NCBI GenBank assembly: GCA_003215175.1
Contig: QCKS01000006.1
Location: forward strand, 1 to 63,259
Direction of reading: 5' to 3'
Length of the DNA stretch: 63,259 nt
Source of the DNA: Acidimicrobiales bacterium AG-410-I20
GTDB taxonomy: Bacteria; Actinomycetota; Acidimicrobiia; Acidimicrobiales; MedAcidi-G1
Positions 9,316-17,501 of this stretch are shown here, in pieces. The notes beneath the pieces are model-generated. The model did not search any database and was not told the DNA's origin. It saw only the letters and a list, made by a program, of their open reading frames with translations. Position 1 is the first letter of the stretch; every line of letters begins with the position of its first letter. The position numbers and the translations under genes are program-made.

Positions 9316-10371
9316 ATGAAGCGTAGGTTGATTAATCTTTTTGCTTTGCTGGCATGTACTGCTGTTGTTTTCGGTTGTAGCAGCAGTGAAGATAGTTCAT
9401 CATCTTCTTCAGAAACTGCATCTGCATCTGCATCTGCATCTGCATCTGCATCTGAGTCAGTAGAAGAAGTCGAAAGTCTGGAAGGAACGGTTGAGATTTC
9501 TGGTTCTTCAACTGTTGAACCGGTTTCTGTTCGTGTAGCTGAATTGTTTGAAGACGTCGCTCCTGGTGTTGCTGTCAATGTTGATGGTCCGGGTACTGGT
9601 GATGGTTTTGAATTGTTCTGTAATGGAGAGACAGACATTTCTGGTGCGTCTCGTGCCATTAAAGACGCGGAAGCAGAGGCATGTGCTGCGACTGGTGTTG
9701 AGTACATCGAATTACAAGTTGGTATCGACGGTATTGGTGTTATGACCAATGCAAATAATGATGCTGTGGATTGTGTTTCAAAAGGAGACCTTTACGCTCT
9801 GGTTGGTCCTGAATCAACTGGGTTTGATTCTTGGTCAGATGCAAATGATCTTGCAGTAGAGCTCGGTGGAACCGGTGGTTTCCCCGATGCGCCGCTTGAT
9901 ATTTTCGGACCGGGTGCTGAGTCTGGAACTTTTGATTCATTTAATGAAATGACATTCAAATCAATAGCTAAATCTCGTGATCAGGAATCGCGGGAAGCAC
10001 GCCCAGACTATGTTTCTTCAGGTGACGACAATGTTATTCTCACTGGTATTCAAGGAAGCGATACCAGTCTTGGCTGGGTCGGGTTTGCTTTCGCAGCAAA
10101 CGCTGCAGATGTCAAACTCCTTGAAATGGATGGGGGAGACGGATGTGTCGCTCCTACACCAGCCACTATCGCTTCAGGTGAGTATCCATTAAGCAGGCCA
10201 TTGTTCATCTATGTGAATCCAGCCAAACTTGCAGATAATCCTGCTCTTGAAGCTTATGTTGACTTCTTTATGACCGAAGTTTCACTCCAAGATGCAGTGA
10301 CCGAAGTTGGATACGTTCCACTTGCAGCTGCTGAAATGGCGGCAACACAAAACACTTGGAGCTCACGCTAG
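9316..10371 (+). CDS. pstS: Phosphate ABC transporter substrate-binding lipoprotein
   Basis: A 351-residue periplasmic-side phosphate-binding protein. The ATG at 9316 has AAAAGGAA before it and yields a lipoprotein signal (RLINLFALLACTAVVFGC, lipobox Cys at residue 21); an earlier in-frame start at 9271 would spoil the signal. A Ser/Ala linker with six Ala-Ser dipeptides follows. The mature domain begins GTVEISGSSTVEPVS, where the SSTV loop binds phosphate; later contacts lie in ETDISGASRAI and FGPGAESGTFD. A terminator-like hairpin after the gene separates it from pstCAB, fitting the usual excess of binding protein. Confidence 0.95.
   Translation: MKRRLINLFALLACTAVVFGCSSSEDSSSSSSETASASASASASASESVEEVESLEGTVEISGSSTVEPVSVRVAELFEDVAPGVAVNVDGPGTGDGFELFCNGETDISGASRAIKDAEAEACAATGVEYIELQVGIDGIGVMTNANNDAVDCVSKGDLYALVGPESTGFDSWSDANDLAVELGGTGGFPDAPLDIFGPGAESGTFDSFNEMTFKSIAKSRDQESREARPDYVSSGDDNVILTGIQGSDTSLGWVGFAFAANAADVKLLEMDGGDGCVAPTPATIASGEYPLSRPLFIYVNPAKLADNPALEAYVDFFMTEVSLQDAVTEVGYVPLAAAEMAATQNTWSSR
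9418..9453 (+). repeat. Hexanucleotide microsatellite (GCATCT)x6 in pstS
   Basis: Six perfect GCATCT units encode six Ala-Ser dipeptides in the linker just after the lipidated cysteine of PstS. The unit is a multiple of three, so slippage would change linker length without breaking the frame. Confidence 0.95.
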
Positions 10372-10402
10372 TTCCCACAAATCGTTGAATAAAGCAGCGA
10401 AT

Positions 10403-10456
10403 AACCAGGATCGGCAACCCCCCTCTCTCGAGAATTGCTGATCCTGGTTTCTGCTT
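10403..10456 (+). terminator. Terminator or attenuator between pstS and pstC
   Basis: Arms AACCAGGATCGGCAA (10403-10417) and TTGCTGATCCTGGTT (10435-10449) pair over 15 bases with one G-U wobble, followed by TTCTGCTTATTCTT. Flanking GAATAA/TTATTC and GCAG/CTGC extend the pairing. Expected to reduce read-through from pstS into pstC. Confidence 0.75.
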
Positions 10457-10467
10457 ATTCTTCAACT

Positions 10468-10489
10468 GTTTACGTTTTGTTTACTTAAT
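10468..10489 (+). promoter_or_regulatory. PHO-box-like direct repeat upstream of pstC
   Basis: Adjacent 11-base units GTTTACGTTTT (10468-10478) and GTTTACTTAAT (10479-10489), with a weaker GTTACCT further on (10502). The preceding TCAA and first unit share a 12-mer with the pstS site. It lies downstream of the pstS terminator, so pstCAB can be induced independently. Confidence 0.6.
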
Positions 10490-10573
10490 TCTTTCTTATT
10501 CGTTACCTATCTTTTTTACTATTCGGGTGTGGTTAGTTATTTAAAAGTCGAAGTAAATTAAAGGAAGACTGTT

Positions 10574-11497
10574 GTGAGCGGTACAGTCACCATCGAAGAT
10601 CTTCAGACCGCTCCGCGTCGTGTTCGCAAAGAACGAAACGCAAAATTTCTACTTCTATTTACAGCTCTTATTTCAGTTGTTATTTCAATCGTTTTAGTTT
10701 TTTCTTTATTCTCAGAAGCTTGGGATTTCATAGTCGGCATTGACTGGGCTAGCACATGGAGCGAAGGCTGGTACCCACGCCGTGGGCTATATGACGTAAA
10801 GACTTTATTTGTTGCAACACTCATAACAACTGGTATTGCAATGGCAGTAGCTGGACCAATTGGTTTAGCAGCAGCCATATATCTATCTGAATATGCTTCA
10901 AGTCGTACCCGCGCCTTTATTAAACCAGTTTTAGAAATTCTTGCTGGCGTGCCAAGCGTTGTGTTGGGTTTCTTTGCCTTGTTCTTCATTGCCCCAGAGA
11001 TAATCGGAAGGCTTAATGAAGATGCCTCAGCCGGATCTTTGGCAGCTGCAGGTGTAGGCGTTGGGCTGTTAACTATCCCCCTTGTCGCTTCGGTTTCTGA
11101 AGATGCCATGAAAGCAGTTCCGTTAGATTTACGCGAAGCAGGAGCCGGACTTGGAGCACGAAAATCAGTTATCTCCTCAAGAGTGGTATTCCCAGCAGCA
11201 ATATCTGGCATCGTCGCAAGTTTTATTGTTGCGACATCCAGAGCCATAGGCGAAACCATGGTGGTTTTTATTGCCGGCGGAGCAGCAGACAGTGCTGGAT
11301 ACACACACTCCGCATTCGAAGGAAGCCTCACGATGACCGCCGCAATGGCTTCGCTAGCTAGCGGCACGGACCAAGTAAAAGGGGAAGGACTTACTTTTCA
11401 AAGCCTTTTCTTCGTCGGATTATTACTCTTTGCAATAACTTTCATGTTGAACATGGTCGCTGACCGTTTCGTGCGACGAGTTCAGGAGCGCTACTAA
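10574..11497 (+). CDS. pstC: Phosphate ABC transporter permease PstC
   Basis: A 307-residue inner-membrane permease of the high-affinity phosphate transporter. It starts with GTG at 10574 behind AAAGGAAG. An N-terminal helix (FLLLFTALISVVISIVLVFS) is followed by a large loop and five further helices. The transmembrane-domain motif contacting PstB is EAGAGLGARKSVISSRVVFP. It overlaps pstA by one base (TAATG). Confidence 0.95.
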   Translation: MSGTVTIEDLQTAPRRVRKERNAKFLLLFTALISVVISIVLVFSLFSEAWDFIVGIDWASTWSEGWYPRRGLYDVKTLFVATLITTGIAMAVAGPIGLAAAIYLSEYASSRTRAFIKPVLEILAGVPSVVLGFFALFFIAPEIIGRLNEDASAGSLAAAGVGVGLLTIPLVASVSEDAMKAVPLDLREAGAGLGARKSVISSRVVFPAAISGIVASFIVATSRAIGETMVVFIAGGAADSAGYTHSAFEGSLTMTAAMASLASGTDQVKGEGLTFQSLFFVGLLLFAITFMLNMVADRFVRRVQERY

Positions 11498-12453
11498 TGA
11501 AAATTGGAAGCACCCTAAATGATGGGAAAGCAACGGATCGTATAAACGACGAAATTAGAAGAAGAAACTCTGATCCAAGAGGAATTATTTTCCGAACCTT
11601 TCTTCAATTAGGACTTTTCCTTGCACTACTAATTTTGACGGTATTACTTGTTGACGTAGTACAAAATGGGTGGGGAACACTCTCAACTCGGTTCGGAGAT
11701 TTTCTATCTGGAACTCTCCGATCAAGATCAATAGATGAGAAATTAGGAGTCCATCAAGGCTTAGTTGGCTCATTTTGGATAGCTGTCACTACCGCTATTG
11801 TCGCTTTCCCAATTGGAATAGGTGCAGCAATATACCTCGAGGAGTACGCACCAAAAAATCGGTTAACTCGATTTATTGAAATCAATATCCGCAACCTTGC
11901 TGGTGTTCCTTCCGTTGTTTATGGGTTACTTGGACTCTTCATTTTTGTGAATACATTCGGGAAGTGGACGGGGGGAAAATCCTTACTATCTGCAGCATTA
12001 ACTCTTTCCATTCTCGTTCTACCCATAGTGATAATCACGGCTTCAGAAGCTATTCGAGCTACCCCGCAAAGCCTACGGGAAGGAGCATACGGTGTCGGAG
12101 CGACACGCTGGGAAGTAGTACGCAGACAAGTTCTTCCCTATGCCGCCCCAGGCATACTCACAGGAACACTTCTTGCCATGTCACGAGCTATCGGAGAAGC
12201 AGCACCTCTCATATTAGTTGGTGCAGTAACCGGAAGATTAGGGACAAACCCCGGATTTCTTGACCTTGGGGCGCTTAAAGAACGATTCGTAGCGATGCCG
12301 ATTGTTATAACTGAGTGGACACAAAATTCTGGCCGAGATCCTGGCTTTGCAGGAGCGGCAGCAGCAGCAATCGTTGTCTTACTCGTTTTCGTTCTTGCAC
12401 TTAATTCAATAGCAATTTTACTTCGCAACAGATTTGAGAAACGAAGAAAGTGA
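11497..12453 (+). CDS. pstA: Phosphate ABC transporter permease PstA
   Basis: A 318-residue second permease subunit, with a short charged cytoplasmic N-terminus ([14 protein letters not shown]) and about six membrane helices. The ABC-coupling loop reads [20 protein letters not shown] and the conserved [15 protein letters not shown] follows. It overlaps pstC by one base and pstB by four (GTGA), indicating translational coupling through the transporter operon. Confidence 0.95.
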   Translation: MKIGSTLNDGKATDRINDEIRRRNSDPRGIIFRTFLQLGLFLALLILTVLLVDVVQNGWGTLSTRFGDFLSGTLRSRSIDEKLGVHQGLVGSFWIAVTTAIVAFPIGIGAAIYLEEYAPKNRLTRFIEINIRNLAGVPSVVYGLLGLFIFVNTFGKWTGGKSLLSAALTLSILVLPIVIITASEAIRATPQSLREGAYGVGATRWEVVRRQVLPYAAPGILTGTLLAMSRAIGEAAPLILVGAVTGRLGTNPGFLDLGALKERFVAMPIVITEWTQNSGRDPGFAGAAAAAIVVLLVFVLALNSIAILLRNRFEKRRK

Positions 12454-13325
12454 TACAAAAAATGAATATAGAAACCAAAGAGAATACAGAGCCTGAGGAA
12501 ACTGTTACTCCTGAGCCCCAACACTCGGAAGAAGGAACATTAGAAACAGAACTAGTTTTTGACATTTCAGAACTAAATGTCTCTTATGGCGATTTTAAAG
12601 CTGTAAAAGATGTTGAATTCTCTGTTCCACGTAATCAAATCACGGCCATGATAGGGCCATCCGGGTGTGGAAAATCTACCGTTCTTCGTTGTTTGAACCG
12701 AATGAACGACTTAATTGAGACAGCGAAAGTTACCGGAGAAGTCAAATTTCGTGGAATTAATCTTTATGACTCACAAGTAGATCCAGTAGCGGTTCGGCGT
12801 CGCATTGGAATGGTATTTCAAAAACCAAACCCGTTCCCGAAAACCATTTACGACAATGTGGCATTTGGTCCAAGAGTTGGAGGGATGAAAAAAGGATTAG
12901 ACGAGGTTGTTGAACAATCACTTCAAAAAGCAGCCCTATGGGATGAGGTAAAAGATCGATTAAAAGATTCAGCCCTTGGATTATCTGGTGGGCAGCAACA
13001 AAGACTTTGTATCGCTCGAGCTTTAGCGGTTGGGCCTGAAGTCTTACTCATGGATGAGCCCTGCTCTGCGTTAGATCCAATAGCTACAACACGGATAGAA
13101 GATCTAATGCAGGAACTTAAAGAAGAATATTCAATAGTGATTGTCACCCACAACATGCAACAAGCTGCTCGTGTGAGCAGTAGAACGGCTTTCTTTTCAA
13201 CTGAGCCCGGAGCAGACAACACTCGTCCCACTGGCGTGATGATCGAATGTGATTCAACCGAAAAGATTTTTTCTACCCCAGAAGACCAACGCACAGAAAA
13301 TTACGTAACAGGAAGATTTGGGTAA
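12450..13325 (+). CDS. pstB: Phosphate ABC transporter ATPase PstB
   Basis: A 291-residue ATPase that drives phosphate import. Walker A is GPSGCGKST (69-77), Q-loop [11 protein letters not shown], signature [16 protein letters not shown], Walker [13 protein letters not shown] and switch histidine [12 protein letters not shown]. The N-terminus carries about 35 acidic, Glu/Pro/Thr-rich residues not needed for the fold. The GTG at 12450 overlaps the pstA stop. A downstream ATG at 12462 is an alternative; neither affects the domain. The cysteine in the Walker B line (EPCSALD) is usual for PstB. Confidence 0.96.
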   Translation: MIQKMNIETKENTEPEETVTPEPQHSEEGTLETELVFDISELNVSYGDFKAVKDVEFSVPRNQITAMIGPSGCGKSTVLRCLNRMNDLIETAKVTGEVKFRGINLYDSQVDPVAVRRRIGMVFQKPNPFPKTIYDNVAFGPRVGGMKKGLDEVVEQSLQKAALWDEVKDRLKDSALGLSGGQQQRLCIARALAVGPEVLLMDEPCSALDPIATTRIEDLMQELKEEYSIVIVTHNMQQAARVSSRTAFFSTEPGADNTRPTGVMIECDSTEKIFSTPEDQRTENYVTGRFG

Positions 13326-13357
13326 CCACCCAAGTTTTATAGAAAGGAGAACCAACC

Positions 13358-14068
13358 ATGCAGAATGAAAGCCGAAAAAGTTTTCATCAAGAATTAGAAG
13401 AAATTCGCGAAGACATTGCCCACTTAGGCTCAATGGCAAGTGAAAGAGTTACTCAAGCGACAGAAGCACTTTTTGAAACAAACCTAGAAGATGCTCAACG
13501 CATAATCGACGAGGATGATGAAGTTGACGCTCTTGCTTTAGAAATTGAAGAGAAATGTCAGTCTGTACTTTTACTTCAAAATCCTGTAGCCGGCGACCTT
13601 CGAGCAGTGATTAGTGCTCTATGGATTGTGGGAGAACTTGAAAGGTCAGCTGACCTAGCAAGCAATATATGCAAAGCAAATCGGAGAATTCTTGGTTATG
13701 AAATACCGTCATCAACTAAGGCATATCTCGCACTTATGAGCGACGAAGCTATTCGGCTATTAAACCTGGCAGCGGATGCTTACTATCAAAACAACGAAGG
13801 CTTAGCGAGCGCTTTAGAAGACATTGATGATCGTCTCGATGGCCTCCACATTGATTTCCTAGAAGGTCTTTTTAAAGATGCTGAAGGTGGGAGTGGGGAA
13901 GTTCAGCCAGTTGTCCAAATGGCGCTCATAGGACGCTATTACGAACGTATCGGCGACCACGCAGTGAACATAGGTGAAAGAGTTTCATACATGGTTTCTG
14001 GCCGTTTACCAGAAGACACTGGCCGCGCTCGCATTGAATATAAAGAAAAAAAATCCAAGGAGGAATAG
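13358..14068 (+). CDS. phoU: Phosphate transport regulator PhoU
   Basis: A 236-residue all-helical protein with two PhoU three-helix repeats. Family motifs include KSFHQELEEIREDIAHLG at the N-terminus, DDEVDALALEIEEKC, and YERIGDHAVNIGERV near the C-terminus; the last is the metal-binding E-x3-D type repeat. PhoU connects PstB state to the sensor kinase and dampens signalling when phosphate is sufficient. The start is preceded by AAAGGAGAACC. The next gene begins directly at the base after its stop codon. Confidence 0.95.
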   Translation: MQNESRKSFHQELEEIREDIAHLGSMASERVTQATEALFETNLEDAQRIIDEDDEVDALALEIEEKCQSVLLLQNPVAGDLRAVISALWIVGELERSADLASNICKANRRILGYEIPSSTKAYLALMSDEAIRLLNLAADAYYQNNEGLASALEDIDDRLDGLHIDFLEGLFKDAEGGSGEVQPVVQMALIGRYYERIGDHAVNIGERVSYMVSGRLPEDTGRARIEYKEKKSKEE

Positions 14069-14821
14069 TTGTCTGACAATCCGTACATTCTTTTAGTTGA
14101 GGATGAAGAGTCATTCGCGGACGCCCTTACGGTGGGTCTTACCCGTGAAGGATTTGATGTGGAGTGGGTAGCAGACGGCGTTTCAGCGATTGAAGCTTTT
14201 GAACGGAAGACCCCAAATCTTGTTCTCCTAGACGTGATGCTTCCAAACATGTCAGGTCTTGATGTCTGTAGATTGATTCGCCTGAAATCTGAAGTACCAA
14301 TCGTAATGGTTACTGCAAAAACAGAAGAAGTAGATGCAGTCGTAGCTTTAGAACTTGGCGCTGATGATTATGTGACAAAGCCTTATCAATTCAGAGAACT
14401 TGTAGCCAGAGTTCGAGCCATACTACGACGAGCAGAAGCGCGAAATCAGGATAAAGCCATCGAAAACGTGCCGAGCAGACTAAAAGCAGGAGATCTTGTT
14501 ATTGATCAAGATCGGCATGAAGTCTTACTAAATGACCAGCTTATTGCGCTCCCACTTAAAGAGTACGAATTGTTATTACAGTTGGTGGCGAACGCAGGAC
14601 GGGCCTTGTCACGAGATGACTTAATTGATGCAGTGTGGGGAACAGATTATGTCGGAGACACTAAAACTCTCGATGTCCACATCCGAAGAATTCGTTCTCG
14701 GATCGAAGACGACCCACAAAGACCGTTACGGGTTATCACAATTCGTGGAGTCGGATACCGCTACGATATGCCAGTAGATCAACTTGATTACTTCGACGAA
14801 TCAGAGGACACACGTCTCTGA
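14069..14821 (+). CDS. OmpR/PhoB-family response regulator (RegX3-like, copy 1)
   Basis: A 250-residue regulator with a receiver domain (VEDEESFADAL acidic pocket, phospho-acceptor D55 in LVLLDVMLP, switch residues VTAK and YVTKPY) and a winged-helix DNA-binding domain (LPLKEYELLLQLVANAG ... GDTKTLDVHIRRIRSRIE ... IRGVGYRY). It starts with TTG immediately after the phoU stop, behind AAGGAGGAATAG, so the start is well supported. A C-terminal extension DQLDYFDESEDTRL is absent from copy 2. It is strongly similar over its full length to the regulator at 16759. The likely target is the PHO boxes near 9.2 and 10.5 kb. Confidence 0.92.
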   Translation: MSDNPYILLVEDEESFADALTVGLTREGFDVEWVADGVSAIEAFERKTPNLVLLDVMLPNMSGLDVCRLIRLKSEVPIVMVTAKTEEVDAVVALELGADDYVTKPYQFRELVARVRAILRRAEARNQDKAIENVPSRLKAGDLVIDQDRHEVLLNDQLIALPLKEYELLLQLVANAGRALSRDDLIDAVWGTDYVGDTKTLDVHIRRIRSRIEDDPQRPLRVITIRGVGYRYDMPVDQLDYFDESEDTRL

Positions 14822-14833
14822 GAGGACAAAAAG

Positions 14834-15631
14834 GTGACTAAGACGAAAAGAGTATTGGTTACCAATGACGACGGAATTTACTCACCGGGACTCAAAGAAT
14901 TAGCCCGAGTACCTAAAGAATTAGGTTTCACCCCAGTTATTGCCGCTCCTTCAATTAACTGGAGCGGGGCATCTGCTGCCTTAGGGCCCTTAACTAATCC
15001 AGATCATGTATCTGTTTCTTCAATTAATCTTGACGGAATTGAAGAGATAGAAACGTTTTCCGTTGACGCTCCTCCTGCTCTCATCGTGATGCTTGCAATG
15101 CTGGGAGGATTCGGGGACCCCCCAGATTATTTAATCTCAGGAATAAACAAAGGCCCTAACACCGGTAGATCAACGATGTACTCTGCAACAGTCGCTACCA
15201 CACTTGTAGCTTCCAAATTTGATTGTCCAGGGTTAGCGGTCAGTCTCGGCGATGGCACAGAAGAAGGATCTGATCTATGGGAATGGCCCACTGCAGCGGC
15301 GATTGCTACTCCGTTATTACGGTGGCTAACAAGCGCACCACCAAGAACAGTACTGAACCTAAATGTCCCAAATGTGAAATTGGCGGAAGTAAAAGGTCTA
15401 GCCCAATGCGACTTGGCACCTTTAGGCGGAGTACAAACCAGCATTGTTGGAAAAGACGAAACAGGAATACACATAGACCTTTTACCCACAGATGGACAGA
15501 TACCCGAAGGAACAGACTCTGCGAAGCTACGTGAAGGTTATGCAACCGTTACCGCTTTGGCACCAACAGCAGCTGTGGAGATGAATCTTCCATTTCAAGG
15601 TTGGTATGAGGAAATAGATCAGGAAGGCTAA
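14834..15631 (+). CDS. surE: SurE-family 5'(3')-nucleotidase
   Basis: A 265-residue metal-dependent nucleotide phosphatase. The SurE metal motif NDDGIYSPGL is at the N-terminus (D12, D13), then INWSGASAALG (conserved Ser) and SGINKGPNTGRSTMYSATVA (conserved Asn) and GLAVSLGD. SurE hydrolyses nucleoside monophosphates and can release phosphate. It starts with GTG 12 bases after the response regulator and lies only 4 bases before the histidine kinase. This placement inside the phosphate regulon suggests scavenging of nucleotide phosphate. Loops are somewhat divergent from E. coli SurE, so substrate range is uncertain. Confidence 0.88.
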   Translation: MTKTKRVLVTNDDGIYSPGLKELARVPKELGFTPVIAAPSINWSGASAALGPLTNPDHVSVSSINLDGIEEIETFSVDAPPALIVMLAMLGGFGDPPDYLISGINKGPNTGRSTMYSATVATTLVASKFDCPGLAVSLGDGTEEGSDLWEWPTAAAIATPLLRWLTSAPPRTVLNLNVPNVKLAEVKGLAQCDLAPLGGVQTSIVGKDETGIHIDLLPTDGQIPEGTDSAKLREGYATVTALAPTAAVEMNLPFQGWYEEIDQEG

Positions 15632-15635
15632 AGAT

Positions 15636-16766
15636 GTGTTAGTTGCTTTAGTCGCCGGTTGTTTATTATCTCTAATTGTCGGCTACTTACTTGGTAAGAG
15701 AATCAAGAATAAGCCTCTTGAAGATCACTCTGTAGATACACCTGGTTACCAGATTACTGAAAGAGCGTTAGACACTGTCCCAATGGGAGTAGTTATTGCA
15801 GATAAAAAAGGAGAAATAGTTTTTAGAAACAATACTGCTGATGCCTTGATTGATTCTTGGGAGAACGGAGTCATCGGCCATAAGGTCAGAGAATGTTTAC
15901 ATGCTGCAATTAAGGAAAACCAAAACTCTGAGCAAGTTCGAACTCCCGGCCCCCCACAAAGAACAATTGAGATAACAACCCGTCAATTGAACGAACTTGA
16001 CGATGTCATTGGATCAATAGCGGTGCTATCAGACGTCACAGAACAAAACCGGATCGAAACAGTGCGTAGTGATTTCGTAGCAAATGTGAGTCACGAACTA
16101 AAAACACCCATTGGAGCAGTCAGTTTATTAGCTGAAACCCTTACACAAGAATCCGATCCTGAAGTAATAGCACGTTTATCAAAGCGACTAGAGGCTGAAT
16201 CTCAGCGATTAGGAAGAATAGTTAACGACATTCTTGATCTAAGCAGGATAGAAGGACAATTATTAGACGACAGAACCGTAATAGATCTTGAAGAAATAGT
16301 TGGAGAAGTGGTTGACCGTCTCTCAACAGTGGCAGACAACAGGAGAGTGAGAATACAAACACAAACTGCTTCAACTTTTATTAGTGGAGATCGCCTCCAA
16401 TTCATAAGCCTTGTGCATAATTTAATTGAAAACGCAGTCAAATATTCCGAAGACAACGGTGAAGTGAAAGTTACTCTTGAATACATTAATGATGAAAAAC
16501 CACTAGTGAAATTGCAGGTGCAAGATACTGGTATAGGGATTCCAGAACGTGAACAAGAAAGAATATTTGAACGTTTTTATAGAGTTGACCGCGCTAGAAG
16601 CCGTCAAAGCGGCGGAACAGGACTTGGTTTATCAATTGTCCGCAACGTCGCCATACAACATGGAGGGACAGTAGAGGTTCATTCCATTGAACACGAAGGA
16701 ACAACAGTCACTGTTCATATTCCAGCTCAAACTTTGAAAGAAAAAGAAAGAGCGGAACATGGATAA
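15636..16766 (+). CDS. senX3: SenX3-like phosphate sensor histidine kinase
   Basis: A 376-residue membrane kinase. One N-terminal transmembrane segment (LVALVAGCLLSLIVGYLL) leads into a PAS-like domain (about 40-135, RALDTVPMGVVIADKKGEIV). The HisKA phospho-histidine is H153 in FVANVSHELKTPIGAV. The ATPase domain has N box NLIENAVKYS, G1 DTGIGIPE, F box IFERFYRVD and G2 GGTGLGLSIV. The short extracytoplasmic part argues for sensing through PstB/PhoU rather than direct ligand binding. The GTG at 15636 follows AGGAAGG. It overlaps the following regulator gene by 8 bases, making that the more likely cognate partner. Confidence 0.92.
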   Translation: MLVALVAGCLLSLIVGYLLGKRIKNKPLEDHSVDTPGYQITERALDTVPMGVVIADKKGEIVFRNNTADALIDSWENGVIGHKVRECLHAAIKENQNSEQVRTPGPPQRTIEITTRQLNELDDVIGSIAVLSDVTEQNRIETVRSDFVANVSHELKTPIGAVSLLAETLTQESDPEVIARLSKRLEAESQRLGRIVNDILDLSRIEGQLLDDRTVIDLEEIVGEVVDRLSTVADNRRVRIQTQTASTFISGDRLQFISLVHNLIENAVKYSEDNGEVKVTLEYINDEKPLVKLQVQDTGIGIPEREQERIFERFYRVDRARSRQSGGTGLGLSIVRNVAIQHGGTVEVHSIEHEGTTVTVHIPAQTLKEKERAEHG

Positions 16767-17475
16767 GAAACAAATACTTGTAGTCGAAGATGAAGATTCG
16801 TTTGTTGACGCATTAACAGTAGGTTTAGAACGCGAGGGATTTATAGTCAATGTCGCCATAAATGGGACCGAAGCTCTAAAAATATTTGAAGAAACCAAAC
16901 CTGACTTAATTCTTCTTGACATCATGCTTCCAGAAATATCTGGAATAGATGTTTGCAGAGAAATCCGTACAAAGTCAGATGTACCAATCATCATGGTCAC
17001 AGCCAAAGGAGAAGAAATTGACACTGTTCTCGGTTTAGAAATCGGAGCAGATGACTACGTAACAAAGCCTTACCGGCTACGGGAATTGGTAGCACGAATC
17101 AGATCAGTGCTTCGCCGAGCTGAAGACACTAAAAAAACAAAACCAGCATTAGGAAACCAAACAGACAATGACTCCCTACTTAAGGTAGGCAATGTTTCCG
17201 TTAATTTAAGTCGTCACGAAGTCTTAGTAGACGATCAACAGGTAATGATGCCCCTCAAAGAATTCGATCTTCTTGTTTTACTTATGGAAAACCCAAACCT
17301 TGTTCTAACTCGAGACACCATAATTGATCGAATCTGGGGATTTGATTATGTCGGCGATACCAAAACCCTTGATGTCCACATAAAGCGTCTTCGCAACAAA
17401 ATCGAAGCTAACCATAAAGATCCAAAAAAAATTATCACTGTCCGAGGTGTGGGATACAAATACAGCAACACCTAA
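16759..17475 (+). CDS. regX3: OmpR/PhoB-family response regulator (RegX3-like, copy 2)
   Basis: A 238-residue regulator with receiver acceptor D54 (LILLDIMLPE), VTAK and YVTKPYRL switch residues, and a winged helix (MPLKEFDLLVLLMENP, GDTKTLDVHIKRLRNKIE, VRGVGYKY). It overlaps the kinase gene by 8 bases. It and the regulator at 14069 keep the same order of motifs and many identical stretches (for example GADDYVTKPY and FDYVGDTKTLDVHI/TDYVGDTKTLDVHI), so they are tandem paralogues separated by surE and senX3. The recognition helices differ slightly (IRRIRSRIE versus IKRLRNKIE). Confidence 0.92.
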   Translation: MDKKQILVVEDEDSFVDALTVGLEREGFIVNVAINGTEALKIFEETKPDLILLDIMLPEISGIDVCREIRTKSDVPIIMVTAKGEEIDTVLGLEIGADDYVTKPYRLRELVARIRSVLRRAEDTKKTKPALGNQTDNDSLLKVGNVSVNLSRHEVLVDDQQVMMPLKEFDLLVLLMENPNLVLTRDTIIDRIWGFDYVGDTKTLDVHIKRLRNKIEANHKDPKKIITVRGVGYKYSNT

Positions 17476-17501
17476 TAGAAAGTAAGGCATAGTCTTAAGT
17501 T

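Noticed and set aside
10603-11367. Long open frame antisense to pstC
   Set aside because: Shadow of a certain gene; low-complexity composition and no motif.
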